64,000 nucleotides of DNA, taken from contig NZ_BLAY01000009.1 in assembly GCF_020521235.1 (NCBI RefSeq), positions 23,541 through 87,540 of the forward strand, in the 5' to 3' direction. Under the pieces are notes generated by a model. It was not told the origin of the DNA. It saw only the letters and a program-made list of their open reading frames with translations, and ran no database searches. The DNA is from Microseira wollei NIES-4236. GTDB taxonomy: Bacteria; Cyanobacteriota; Cyanobacteriia; Cyanobacteriales; Aerosakkonemataceae. Below, in pieces: positions 35,043 to 44,588 of the stretch (within the stretch, counting starts at the first letter, position 1; each line of letters opens with the position of its first letter). The translations under genes and the position numbers were made by a program.

Positions 35043-36326
35043 CTAGGTTCGGTATTCATAGCCGTCCGCCTGATGTACGGTTCTTAAGTATTTAGGGTGA
35101 ACATCAAACTTTTGAGCAGGTAACTGGAGAACAAAACTTGGACGAAATCTAATAGCAATCCGACCAACATAGCTACCTGCAAACTTTCCTGAAGGAATAT
35201 CGGCTTTAACAATATCTCCTGTCTGAAAGCCTTGAAAAAACTTAGACGAAGGAGCATGAGCTTTTGGGAAACCGTATTTATCAGGACGGCATCGCTGGCG
35301 AGTTCCATGTCCTTTTGCTATCACCAATAGCGGCTTAATTCCTCGCAGTAATAACCCTTCTGGTGTGGATGCACCTACACAGGCTGCATCTGTCCAATGA
35401 TGTTTCTCAATCCCTCTAGTTTTACGGTTGAACTTGGTACGTCCTCCCGTCCCTGTTTCAACAGGTAATCCAGTTGATTGAAGTCTTCTGAACAATTCCC
35501 ATCGGGTAGCATTGACTGCTGCTGCGTCCTTGAGTGATGCTTTTGCTTGCCTCAAAATCTTCTTGAGAAGCTCAGGCTTTTTCTTGAGAAACTGCTCAAT
35601 GGGGTTGTTCCCTTTAGCTTCGTTGCACTTCCTACAAGCCAACGTTAAGTTACTAACACGATTACTACCTCCCTTTGATTTTGCCAGGATATGCTCAATT
35701 TCCAGGGGGATGTTTTCTGCACTACAGTAGACACATTTTCTACCTTATTTGGTAAGCAAATATTCCTTAACCTCAAACCCGTATAACTCACCGTGCTGGT
35801 ATTCAACCCCGCTAATCTCTGGGTTCTGAAGTTGTTGAGTTTCGAATCTGACTAACTCCTGAGAAATTGCGGTAATTGGACAGACTTTTCTGATTCGTCT
35901 TACCCAGGTTTCGATATTGCTAACTCGACTTTCAAACGAAGGCGGCAACCATCCCTCTCTACGGGTGCGATTGAGGAAACGAGGCTTACGGTAACGAGTT
36001 TTCCGGTTGCGCCGCCCTCTCCTTAATCCCCTCCGAGACTCAAGAGAGTCTTTGACTTGCTGTCCTCGGTGAGAAATTTCTAGGGCGAAAGTAACACGTC
36101 CTGTCTCTTCTTGTACAACAGCAACCCCGCTCGTTTTGGAACCTGGATCTATTTTGAGTCTGTGCTGGTGAGTCACTGAATCTTCAACCGTTCTATCCTG
36201 TATCACAACTGTGAATGGATACAGTCTGAATACTTTAGCCCTCCTTTTTTTGAGTAATTCTCTCGCCCGTGCTGGATGAGTTGGGTCAAGAGGTTTTAGG
36301 TTTTTGTCTAGAACGAAAACTCGCAT
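35043..36326 (-). pseudogene. iscB: iscB copy 2, broken by one in-frame stop
   Basis: Codons 1-193 carry the PLMP domain (MRVFVLDKNLKPLDPTHPARA), RuvC-I (KIDPGSKTSGVAVV), the Arg-rich helix and RuvC-II (ISQELVRFETQ). A TAA at 35745-35747 stands where the other iscB has Trp (LLQKWGRKCAYC versus LLTK*GRKCVYC). The same frame continues with the HNH domain (CVYC...LEIEHILAKSKGG...CRKCNEAKGNN) and RuvC-III (HHWTDAACVG) to 35043. No other lesion is visible. Split products could in principle still form from internal starts, but loss of function is more likely. Confidence 0.92.
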
Positions 36327-36339
36327 TACTTTGAGCCTC

Positions 36340-36513
36340 TCATTGCTGGTAAAGTTTGCCTAGACAATGTTATTGGGCCTTGTTAGGTACAGCTCACTGG
36401 TTTAACTCGTTAAGCCTGTTTAAAACTGTACGAAAGAGCTACAAACTGGCACGTATCTGTAGGTTTCATGAGCTAAATAACGTAGGTTTCGAGAACCATT
36501 ATCTGGTCAAGTG
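36340..36513 (-). ncRNA. omegaRNA-like region upstream of iscB copy 2
   Basis: The minus strand begins CACTTGACCAGATA and shares blocks (CGAAACCTACGTT, TCATGAAACCTACA, GCCAGTTTGTAGCTC, TTTCGTAC) with 6650-6810. The preceding bases, which would be the guide, belong to the cysE side of the junction. Confidence 0.65.
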
Positions 36514-37213
36514 TGAGCTTTCTTGCCAGCTCCCGTCATACCCGTAGGGTTGACGGCGAGTTCTTGACTGTCTTGTCCGTTCATCTGGGTACGCGATCCT
36601 TGTAACTGTTCGACCTGCTGTTCTAAAGCCTTCACCCGTTCAAACAAAGCGCGAATCGCTTCTGCTTCTACGTCGGGCAGGTTATTATGCCCCAAAGTAT
36701 TATCCTTCAACTCGTCGCGACGAATAATGCGCAAGGGAACGCCTACTACCGTGCTGTTGCTCGGTATATCGCGTAACACGACCGACGCTGCGCCGATCCG
36801 GACATTATCCCCAATTTGGATATTTCCTAATACCTTTGCACCCGCTCCTACGATGACGCTTTTGCCTAATGTCGGATGGCGTTTACCTGTCTGCTTTCCC
36901 GTCCCGCCCAGGGTTACCCCTTGGTAAATCAACGCGCAATCGCCCACGACTGCTGTCTCTCCAATCACAACCCCCATCCCGTGGTCGATAAACACTACCT
37001 TGCCAATCTTTGCCCCTGGGTGAATCTCAATCCCGGTCAAAAACCGACTCACATGGGAAATCAACCGAGGTATAAATGGCATCCCCATTTTGTAGAGCCA
37101 GTGCGCCCCGCGATGCCACAGCAAAGCCTGAAACCCAGGGTAGCAGAACAACACTTCCAGCCAGTTACGGGCGGCTGGGTCTCGTATATTGTTTGCAAAT
37201 CGGTTAGCAGCAT
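36507..37213 (-). pseudogene. cysE: serine acetyltransferase, main part (frameshifted and truncated)
   Basis: The hexapeptide-repeat enzyme core is well kept (IHPGAKIGKVVFIDHGMGVVIGETAVVGD...GVTLGGTGKQTGKRHPTLGKSVIVGAGAKVLGNI). It would make O-acetylserine for cysteine synthesis. Two lesions are visible. First, from the ATG at 37213 the frame reads MLLTDLQTIYE and then shifts; RDPAARNWLEVLFCYPG continues in another frame, consistent with loss of four bases after GAG. Second, the C-terminus is replaced by AVNPTGMTGAGKKAHT from the iscB junction, and the native tail lies at 34887-34967. A shortened protein could start at an internal GTG near 37157. The gene may be dead or only partly active; another cysE elsewhere would be expected. 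Confidence 0.8.
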
Positions 37214-37363
37214 AGTTGGTTCAATTTAGGGCAATTATGCAGCACAATCTACGACAAATCGATCAAGTTAGTGTAGTATGCTTTTAATGGATATTATCAC
37301 ACCTCATCCCGACTGAAGATTAAGGCGATATAAAATCCATCCAACCTATCGCAAAACCCTACT

Positions 37364-37834
37364 ATGTTGAATGCAAACCCTAACAGCCAAGATTACTTTT
37401 TCCTCGAGCTGTCTTCTAAGGTGGAATATGCCCTCTTGGCATTGATAGAAATGGCAAGCCACCAGGCTAAATTTGCCCCTGTGACGATCAGCGAGATTGT
37501 CAGCAAGCAACCCATTCCCGCTCGCTACCTGGAACAAGTTTTTACCAGCTTGCGGCGGAGCGGTTTAGTCCACAGCCATCGCGGCTCTAAAGGTGGGTAC
37601 GTATTAAGTCGCGAACCTTGGCAGATCACCTTGTTAGACGTTATCGCCAGCTTGGAGGGCGATCGCAAGGAAAAAAAGCAGCCAGATACTTCAACCCTAG
37701 AAAAGGATGTGTTGTATAAAATTTGGTATCAAGCCAACGAAGCCTCTCATGGGGTTTTGAGCCGTTACACTATCCAGGATTTATGCCAGCTCAGGGACGA
37801 GCGCAGACAGCAGAATCCGATGTATTACATTTAG
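37364..37834 (+). CDS. Rrf2-family regulator, CymR-like (copy 2)
   Basis: 156 residues, Rrf2 HTH (LSSKVEYALLALIEMASHQ...IPARYLEQVFTSLRRSGLVHSHRGSKGGYVLSREPWQITLLDVIASLEG). No Fe-S cysteines. Divergent from cysE, the classic genomic neighbour of CymR-type regulators. The conserved MYYI ending is shared with the protein at 32612. Confidence 0.87.
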   Translation: MLNANPNSQDYFFLELSSKVEYALLALIEMASHQAKFAPVTISEIVSKQPIPARYLEQVFTSLRRSGLVHSHRGSKGGYVLSREPWQITLLDVIASLEGDRKEKKQPDTSTLEKDVLYKIWYQANEASHGVLSRYTIQDLCQLRDERRQQNPMYYI

Positions 37835-37988
37835 CGCTGGCTTCCAGCAGAGCGGCGAGTCGCTGTACCACAACTAAATCCAAAAAAATGTAACGAAATT
37901 TACCAAATTCCGAATTTCTTCGGGATCGCGGGTTAGGCTACGGATATACATCTAGTTAGTCAAAAGAACGCGATCGCGAGGAGTATCT

Positions 37989-39278
37989 ATGGTTTTATCG
38001 TCATTGCCATCCCTTGAAACCGCTTCACCTGCCCACATTTGCCCATTCGACCAAGCTTGCAGCTACCTGGAAGCGGCGGCGAAAGAATTACACCTCAACC
38101 AAGGGGTAATAGAAATTCTCAGCCACCCGCGCAAAGCCATCACCGTTTCGATTCCGGTCAAACTCGATAACGGCGAAGTGCAAGTTTTAGTAGGACACCG
38201 AGTACAGCACAGCGACATACTTGGTCCCTACAAAGGTGGAACTCGTTACCATCCATCTGTAACCCTGCGGGAAGTTTCGGCGCTGGCAATGTTAATGACG
38301 TGGAAATGTGCATTGCTCGGCATTCCCTACGGCGGTGGCAAAGGCGGCATTGCCATCGATCCGACGCACTACAGCGTCGGCGAGTTAGAGCGAATTACCC
38401 GCCGTTACACCAGCGAATTAATTAAAGACATCGGTCCTGAGGTAGATATTCCCGCCCCAGACGTAGGTACATCCGCTCGTGAAATGGCGTGGATGATGGA
38501 TACTTACTCAATGAACGTCGGTCATGCCGTACCCGGAGTCGTAACGGGTAAACCGCTTTCCATCGGGGGTTCCAGGGGAAGGGAAATGGCGACCGGACGC
38601 GGCGTGATGATTATTGTACGGGAGGCGCTGGCAACACAAGGCAAGTCTGTTAAAGGCGCACAAGTCGTCATTCAAGGTTTCGGAAATGTCGGCGGTGCGG
38701 CGGCGCTATTGTTACAAGAAGCTGGGGCTAAAATTTTAGCGGTTTCTGATGCACACGGCGGCATCTTTTCCCCCGCAGGTTTGGACATTCCAGCATTAAA
38801 AGCCTATTATGCCCAGAATCGCAGAAGTCTTGCTGGTTTTCCTGGCAGCTTACCCGTTACGAATGCCCAATTATTGGCGCTTCCCTGCGATGTTTTGATT
38901 CCCGCTGCGTTAGAAAATCAAATTACCGAGGAAAATTGCGATCGCGTGCAAGCAGAAATGGTCGTAGAAGCTGCAAATGGCCCGGTAACTTTAGCAGCAG
39001 ACCTAGCATTAGAGGCGCGAGGCGTTACCATTCTGCCAGATATCTTGGCAAATGCTGGCGGCGTCGTGGTGAGTTATCTCGAATGGGTGCAGGGTCTATC
39101 CTATCTATTTTGGGATGAAGAGCGCGTCAACCGCGAAATGGAACAATTGATGGTCAATGCCTATCAAAAAGTCGTCCAGCAATCGAAACAGCGGCAGATA
39201 ACGCTACGGCTAGCAGCTTACACCATCGGCGTCGGTCGCGTCGCCCAAGCACTCACTGACCGAGGTCTTTATCCTTAA
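37989..39278 (+). CDS. gdhA: Glu/Leu/Phe/Val-family glutamate dehydrogenase
   Basis: 429 residues; GAGGAG before the ATG. Substrate site KGGTRYHPSVTLREV...MTWKCALLGIPYGGGKGGI with the catalytic Lys, DVGTSAREMAWMMDTYS, and NAD(P)-binding VVIQGFGNVGGAAALLLQEAGAKILAVSD. Matches NAD(P)-glutamate dehydrogenases of cyanobacteria. Interconverts glutamate and 2-oxoglutarate plus ammonium. Monocistronic, followed by repeats. Confidence 0.93.
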   Translation: MVLSSLPSLETASPAHICPFDQACSYLEAAAKELHLNQGVIEILSHPRKAITVSIPVKLDNGEVQVLVGHRVQHSDILGPYKGGTRYHPSVTLREVSALAMLMTWKCALLGIPYGGGKGGIAIDPTHYSVGELERITRRYTSELIKDIGPEVDIPAPDVGTSAREMAWMMDTYSMNVGHAVPGVVTGKPLSIGGSRGREMATGRGVMIIVREALATQGKSVKGAQVVIQGFGNVGGAAALLLQEAGAKILAVSDAHGGIFSPAGLDIPALKAYYAQNRRSLAGFPGSLPVTNAQLLALPCDVLIPAALENQITEENCDRVQAEMVVEAANGPVTLAADLALEARGVTILPDILANAGGVVVSYLEWVQGLSYLFWDEERVNREMEQLMVNAYQKVVQQSKQRQITLRLAAYTIGVGRVAQALTDRGLYP

Positions 39279-39919
39279 TTGCTAATTGCTAATTGCTAAT
39301 TGCTAATTGGTAATTGGGTAATTCCTTGTATATTTCTGTAGGGGCGGGTTTTACCGATCGCCTTTGAGAGCAACAAATAATATCATGTCCGCTTGAATAC
39401 CCATAGTTAGGACTGACGCGGTGACAAAGGAAAGCGGTGACGATCTGAGTTTTAATTAAGGGTGATTTGACGGACATCATATAACTCAAATAAACCCGCC
39501 CCATCAGATGCCTAGATGTAGGGTGCGTTAGCGATAGCGTAACGCACCATCCCACTTTGGTAAGTCCTGTGAATTTTAGAGCCAGATTTTCTTTGTCGCT
39601 GCACTCAATTGTAGAATTAGTATTTAAAAAAGTTAAAAATTCATCTTATTTTAACACGGTCTGACGCTAAACCCTACGTCTTAAAGGAGTATTCTTGCAA
39701 AGATATGACTATATCTTTGGAGAGTTGCGACGCTAACTATCACACTACTAGCGTACAGATACCCAGGAATTTTTCCAGAGCCAAATCAGTTCCACTTCTA
39801 GAAGAACCAACCCCCAAGTTTGAGTTCCTCTAGGAGAGGGTATGATAGCATTTTCTTCTACTTCCATCCAGGGAGCAACCTGAACGCTTGTTTATTAAGA
39901 TAATTGAATTTTTTTGACA
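39279..39919. other. intergenic: heptamer repeats, MITE, promoter
   Basis: TAATTGC repeats (39280-39312), an ATATCATGTCCG MITE (39380-39482), then an AT-rich promoter region for the sugar ABC operon. No gene is seen. Confidence 0.55.
39380..39482. mobile_element. ATATCATGTCCG-type MITE
   Basis: ATATCATGTCCGCTTGAATACCC at the left; GGTGATTTGACGGACATCATAT at the right, inverted repeats with a few mismatches. Confidence 0.65.
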
Positions 39920-41248
39920 ATGTTGTATCGTCAGCCACAAAACCTAGAGAAAATCCTAAAACGATTGGGATTTCCCCGCCTGCTGGGCTTTCTTCTGGCT
40001 GTTTTCTTAGGCATCATAGTTTTCGCTGGGAAAGTATACGCCCAGCAGGTAGTCACCCTGAACCTGTTGATGACCGCACCCGATGCCCAACCTTGGAAAC
40101 AAGGTATAGTCAGAGACTTCGAGGCTGAAAATCCAGGCATTCGCATCAATATTATCGAAGGGCCAAATGCCACAAATTTGCTCGAAGACCTCTATACCTC
40201 GGCTTTTATATTGGGCCAATCTCCTTATGACCTGATCAATATGGATGTCATCTGGACGCCCAAATTTGCTGCTGCTGGGTGGTTATTAGACCTAACCAAC
40301 CGAATTTCCCCAGAAGAATTAGCAGCATTTTCGGCTAAAGATGTAGAAGGGGGACGTTACGAAGGCAAATTGTACCGAATTCCCATGCGTTCCGATGTCG
40401 GAATGCTCTACTACCGGGAAGACTTGCTCAGACAAGCAAGATTAAATCCCCCAGAAACCTTTGAGGATTTGATGCAAATTTCCCAAGCCTTAAAACAGGC
40501 AGGAAAAGGGAATTGGGGCTATGTCTGGCAGGGTCGCCAATATGAAGGATTGGTGGCAATGTTTGTCGAAGTGCTTCAAGGTTTTGGAGGCTTTTGGGTA
40601 AATCCCAACACCCTGGAAGTGGGATTAGATAGGCCAGAAACCTTAAAAGCAATTGAGTTTCTCCGCGACACCGTTGAAGAGGGTGTTTCCCCACCAGGGG
40701 TGACAACTTACCAAGAAGAAGAAACCAGACGTTTTTTCCAAAGCGGTCAAGCAGTCTTTTTGCGGAGTTGGCCTTATGTTTGGCCTTTAGCCAATCAAGA
40801 ATCTTCACCAATTAATGGGAAAATTGCGATTCAACCAATGGTTCACGCACCCGGTCAAAGTGGTGCAGCTTGCTTGGGAGGCTGGGGTTTAGGAATTGCT
40901 AAATCTTCTCGCCATCCGGAAGAAGCTTGGAAAGCAATTCAATATTTTACTGGTCGCGAAGCACAGCGTCGATTTATTTTTAGCGCCGGCTATGTTCCCA
41001 GCAGAAGGGAATTATTTACAGACCCGGAAATTGTTGCCAAATACCCCCACTATCCGCAGCTATTAGAGGTAGTGGATAAAGCAATTTTACGTCCGCCGAT
41101 TGCTCAATATGCCCAAACATCCGATATTTTGCAACGCTACCTTAGTGCTGCACTAACAGGCAGAATGAGTCCTGAAAGAGCGATGCAATCTGCTGCGAAT
41201 GAAACCCGCCGACTGCTTCAGGCTCCTCAAGCGCAAAAGTCGGCATAA
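39920..41248 (+). CDS. sugar ABC transporter substrate-binding protein
   Basis: 442 residues from the ATG at 39920. Signal segment LLGFLLAVFLGIIVFAGKVYAQ, then family-1 binding-protein motifs (PGIRINIIEGPN, DLINMDVIWTPKFAAAGWLLDLT, IPMRSDVGMLYYREDLL, GWGLGIAKSSRHPEEAWKAIQYFTG). First gene of a four-gene importer. The homologues I recall are trehalose/maltose- and glucosylglycerol-type binding proteins; the substrate cannot be fixed from sequence. Confidence 0.9.
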   Translation: MLYRQPQNLEKILKRLGFPRLLGFLLAVFLGIIVFAGKVYAQQVVTLNLLMTAPDAQPWKQGIVRDFEAENPGIRINIIEGPNATNLLEDLYTSAFILGQSPYDLINMDVIWTPKFAAAGWLLDLTNRISPEELAAFSAKDVEGGRYEGKLYRIPMRSDVGMLYYREDLLRQARLNPPETFEDLMQISQALKQAGKGNWGYVWQGRQYEGLVAMFVEVLQGFGGFWVNPNTLEVGLDRPETLKAIEFLRDTVEEGVSPPGVTTYQEEETRRFFQSGQAVFLRSWPYVWPLANQESSPINGKIAIQPMVHAPGQSGAACLGGWGLGIAKSSRHPEEAWKAIQYFTGREAQRRFIFSAGYVPSRRELFTDPEIVAKYPHYPQLLEVVDKAILRPPIAQYAQTSDILQRYLSAALTGRMSPERAMQSAANETRRLLQAPQAQKSA

Positions 41249-41256
41249 TATAGCGC

Positions 41257-41330
41257 TACTGGGAGGCTGAGCCTCCCAGATCTGGTTCCCAGGCTCAGCC
41301 TGGGAACCAGATCAGAGGCTCCGCCTCTCA
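41257..41330. repeat. three adjacent hairpins
   Basis: GGGAGGCTGAGCCTCCC, CTGGTTCCCAGGCTCAGCCTGGGAACCAG (long stem) and AGAGGCTCCGCCTCT in a row between two operon genes; related stems occur at 43328-43380, 53290 and 62699-62725. They could act as an mRNA-stabilising or attenuating structure. Confidence 0.7.
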
Positions 41331-41372
41331 TGGAAAATGCCACATGGAAAATCGACGCATTCAAACTGCAAA

Positions 41373-42272
41373 ATGGTTAACATACATACAATTCGAGGTC
41401 GGGAACAACGGACAGCCTGGATATTATTAATACCCGCATTGTTGCTGCTGTTGTTTGTTTTCGCTTATCCCATTGGACGAGCTTTTTGGTTGAGTTTATT
41501 TACTCAAAATTTAGGAACGAAGTTACAACCTGTCTTCTCTGGTTTTGATAATTACGTGCGGATGGCGGGGGACGGTCGTTTCTGGCAAACTTTTTGGCAG
41601 ACAACAATATTCACGTCGGCATCCGTTGTGTTGGAACTATTGTTAGGACTGGGAATTGCCTTAGTCTTAAATCAGAAGTTTTTTGTCCGAGGCTTTGTCC
41701 GCACGACGGCTATTATACCTTGGGCTTTGCCCACTGCTTTAATTGGTCTAGCCTGGGCTTGGATTTTTAACGACCAATTTGGAGTAGTGAACGATATTTT
41801 ACTGAGGTTGGGTTTAATTCGGACGGGAATTAACTGGTTAGGCGACCCAACTTTGGCAATGTTTGCTGTAATTTTTGCTGATGTTTGGAAAACTACGCCG
41901 TTTATTAGTATTCTGCTGCTGGCTGGCTTGCAATCAATTTCTCCCGACCTCTACGAAGCCCATTCAATTGATGGCGCAACTCCTTGGCAAAACTTCACTC
42001 GAATTACCCTGCCATTGCTGATGCCGCAAATATTAATTGCCTTGCTGTTTCGGTTTGCTCAAGCTTTCGGAATTTTCGATTTGATTGCTGTAATGACGGG
42101 GGGTGGCCCTGGAGGCGCGACTGAAGTAGTGTCGCTGTATATTTATTCCACCGTGATGCGCTACTTAGATTTTGGCTATGGTGCAGCCCTCGTTGTGGTG
42201 ACATTTATGTTGCTGATTGCAGCAGTTGCGCTCGCCAGCTTTTTGCTAAACAAATCTCGCATCAGTTATTAG
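41373..42272 (+). CDS. sugar ABC transporter permease (MalF-like)
   Basis: 299 residues from the ATG at 41373 (an earlier frame start at 41337 adds only repeat-derived residues). Six helices; RTAWILLIPALLLLLFVFAYPIGRAFWLSL N-terminal helix; EAA loop DLYEAHSIDGATPWQNFTRITLPLLMPQI. Partner of the permease at 42433. Confidence 0.9.
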   Translation: MVNIHTIRGREQRTAWILLIPALLLLLFVFAYPIGRAFWLSLFTQNLGTKLQPVFSGFDNYVRMAGDGRFWQTFWQTTIFTSASVVLELLLGLGIALVLNQKFFVRGFVRTTAIIPWALPTALIGLAWAWIFNDQFGVVNDILLRLGLIRTGINWLGDPTLAMFAVIFADVWKTTPFISILLLAGLQSISPDLYEAHSIDGATPWQNFTRITLPLLMPQILIALLFRFAQAFGIFDLIAVMTGGGPGGATEVVSLYIYSTVMRYLDFGYGAALVVVTFMLLIAAVALASFLLNKSRISY

Positions 42273-42432
42273 TCATTTGCTACTCAATTTGCTAATTGCT
42301 AATTGCTAATTGCTAATTACTTGCGGGAATATTTGACCTCTGTACCATTAGCCATTAGCTATTAGCAGCCATAAAAAGTTAACTAGCAACTTACGTTAAT
42401 AGCTAATTTCCACCGAATCAACCAAAACAATT

Positions 42433-43317
42433 ATGACTGTAATCCCACAAAAACGCCCAAAAACTCCAACCCCAACCAAAGGTGCGAAAATATCCAGTAA
42501 AAAAATATTGATGCTGTTAGGAATTGCCTTAGTTGTCCTATTCTGTCTAGCGCCAGTCCTGTGGCAATTGTTGACTTCATTCAAGGTAAATGAAGATATT
42601 GCCGCCGTTCCTACTGTGTATGTTCCCACTCGATACACTTTCAATCATTACATTGAATTATTCACCCGTCGTCCGTTTTGGCGCTATATTTTAAATAGTG
42701 CCTTTGTATCGATTACTTCCACAGCCGTTTCTTTAGCAATTGGAGCGCCTGCTGCTTACGCTCTGGCAAGGTTACGCCCTTGGGGTGGAAAAGTTATCCT
42801 TGCAGGTGTCCTGATTGTTACTTTATTTCCAGGAATTTTGTTGTTCGTGGGACTGTTAGAAATTATCCAGGCGCTGAGATTGGGCAACAACTATTTGGCA
42901 CTGATTATTCCCTACACGGCAATCAATTTACCTCTGACAATTTTGGTGCTGCGGAGCTTTTTCCAGCAATTGCCAAAAGATTTGGAAGATTCGGCTAGAG
43001 TAGATGGCTATAATACGTTTCAAATGCTCTGGGAAATCTTATTGCCGATGACAATTCCAGCTTTAGTAACAACTGGGATTCTTACCTTTATTTTCGCCTG
43101 GAATGAGTTTATCTTTGCTCTCACGTTTATGACTCGTGAAGAACTGAAAACAATTCCTGTAGGTGCTGCTCAGTTAGGTGGTGCATCAGTATTTGAAATT
43201 CCTTATGGCCCCATCGCCGCTGCGACTGTCTTGGGAACCTTGCCTTTGGTTGTACTGGTTTTGTTCTGCCAACGCAAGATTGTCCAAGGTTTGACCGCTG
43301 GCGCTGTCAAAGGATAG
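42433..43317 (+). CDS. sugar ABC transporter permease (MalG-like)
   Basis: 294 residues; six helices; EAA loop DLEDSARVDGYNTFQMLWEILLPMTIPALVTTGILTFIFAWNEFIFAL, typical of MalG/UgpE proteins. A 160-base spacer with heptamer repeats separates it from the first permease gene, unusual for an operon but consistent with repeat invasion. Confidence 0.92.
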   Translation: MTVIPQKRPKTPTPTKGAKISSKKILMLLGIALVVLFCLAPVLWQLLTSFKVNEDIAAVPTVYVPTRYTFNHYIELFTRRPFWRYILNSAFVSITSTAVSLAIGAPAAYALARLRPWGGKVILAGVLIVTLFPGILLFVGLLEIIQALRLGNNYLALIIPYTAINLPLTILVLRSFFQQLPKDLEDSARVDGYNTFQMLWEILLPMTIPALVTTGILTFIFAWNEFIFALTFMTREELKTIPVGAAQLGGASVFEIPYGPIAAATVLGTLPLVVLVLFCQRKIVQGLTAGAVKG

Positions 43318-43419
43318 AGTTTTGCACTAATGGAGGTGGAACCTCCCAGATTCGTTCCCAGGTTGAACCTGGGAACGAGAAATCCAAAATCCTTCCATCC
43401 AAAATCCTTGCATAGAACA

Positions 43420-44520
43420 ATGGCTAGACTCGAACTCAAAAACTTAAATAAGACTTATACTCCCAAAGTTATTCCGGTTAAAGATGTTAGTTTAACCGTG
43501 GATAATGATGAGTTTCTCAGCTTACTTGGTCCTTCTGGTTGTGGTAAATCTACTATCTTGCGACTAATTGCAGGTTTGGAGGAACCAACTCGCGGCAGGA
43601 TCTCGATTGGGGGTGAGGATGTTACTTATAAAAGACCAGGCGATCGCAACATCGCAATGGTGTTTCAAAGTTACGCGCTGTATCCTCACATGAGCGTATA
43701 CGATAACCTCGCCTCTGGACTCAAATTGCAAAAAATTCCACCCGCAGAAATTCAAAGGCGAGTCGCAGATGTGGCACAGGTTCTGGGATTAGAAGAGTTA
43801 ATGAACCGCAAACCCGGTCAAATGTCTGGGGGACAAAGACAGCGGGTTGCTGTGGGTCGTGCTTTGGTGCGTCGTCCCCAGGTATTCTTGTTGGATGAAC
43901 CACTCTCGAATTTGGATGCGTTGCTGCGGGAACGAGTCCGCGCCGATCTCAAGGAACTGTTCGCCGCCCAAAAAGTCCCGGTAGTCTATGTTACCCACGA
44001 CCAAACCGAAGCAATGACGCTCTCTACCAAAGTGGCGGTGCTGAACAACGGCTTAATTCAACAACTCGATTCACCCGATCGCATTTACAATCATCCGGCA
44101 AATCAATTTGTGGCTGGATTTGTCGGCAGTCCTCAGATGAATTTACTGATGCTGCCTTGTCAAGGACGTTACGCGATGCTCGGTGATTCCCGCATTCCTG
44201 TCCCGAATTTATCCTCGGTTCCGCCTCAAATTGTGTTAGGAATTCGTCCGGAACATGTCCGCGTTGCACAACCAGAAGATACCAACACAATTCGCGGTCG
44301 AGTGTATCTGGTAGAAAATTTGGGGATGCACTATTTGGTCAGCGTGCGAGTTCCAAATTCACAAGGCGAACCAATTTCAGTGCGTGCTTTATTACCAACA
44401 GATCGCAATTGGAGTGACGAGAATATAACTTTGGCACTACCACCCCAGCATATCCACTGGTTTGATGTTCAGACTGGTGATGCTCTTTTTAGAAGGCAAG
44501 TGGCGATGGCTAATTGCTAA
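43420..44520 (+). CDS. sugar ABC transporter ATP-binding protein (UgpC/MsmX type)
   Basis: 366 residues from the ATG at 43420 (the frame extends upstream to 43330 through a hairpin repeat). Walker A GPSGCGKST, Q-loop VFQSYALYPHMSVYDN, signature [19 protein letters not shown], Walker B VFLLDEPLSNLD, then the TOBE domain (LGIRPEHVRVA). Completes the importer begun at 39920. Confidence 0.92.
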   Translation: MARLELKNLNKTYTPKVIPVKDVSLTVDNDEFLSLLGPSGCGKSTILRLIAGLEEPTRGRISIGGEDVTYKRPGDRNIAMVFQSYALYPHMSVYDNLASGLKLQKIPPAEIQRRVADVAQVLGLEELMNRKPGQMSGGQRQRVAVGRALVRRPQVFLLDEPLSNLDALLRERVRADLKELFAAQKVPVVYVTHDQTEAMTLSTKVAVLNNGLIQQLDSPDRIYNHPANQFVAGFVGSPQMNLLMLPCQGRYAMLGDSRIPVPNLSSVPPQIVLGIRPEHVRVAQPEDTNTIRGRVYLVENLGMHYLVSVRVPNSQGEPISVRALLPTDRNWSDENITLALPPQHIHWFDVQTGDALFRRQVAMANC

Positions 44521-44588
44521 TGGCTAATTGCTAATGGCTAATTGCTAATGGCTAATTGCTAATGGCTAATTGCTAATGGCTAATTGCT
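44509..44588. repeat. TAATTGC/TAATGGC tandem repeat
   Basis: About eleven alternating heptamers; the last codons and stop of the ABC ATPase (MANC, TAA) are formed by the first units, so the repeat sets the protein's C-terminus. Confidence 0.8.

Larger units (their letters stand above)
34968..36556 (-). mobile_element. iscB-bearing element inserted in cysE
   Basis: Contains the omegaRNA-like region and the broken iscB, and is flanked on both sides by near-identical sequence: AACCCTACGGGTATGACGGGAG (split AACCCTACGGG+TATGACGGGAG, at 36532-36553) and AACCCTAACGGG+TATAACGGGAG (34969-34991), each able to fold (CCGTCA-ACCC...GGGT-TGACGG). The flanks may be element ends or a repeat present in the target. 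Exact ends are not resolved; the cysE pieces bracket it. Confidence 0.7.

Noticed and set aside
36356..36547. 63-codon plus-strand frame
   Set aside because: Lies antisense to the omegaRNA-like region and the cysE junction; no support as a gene.
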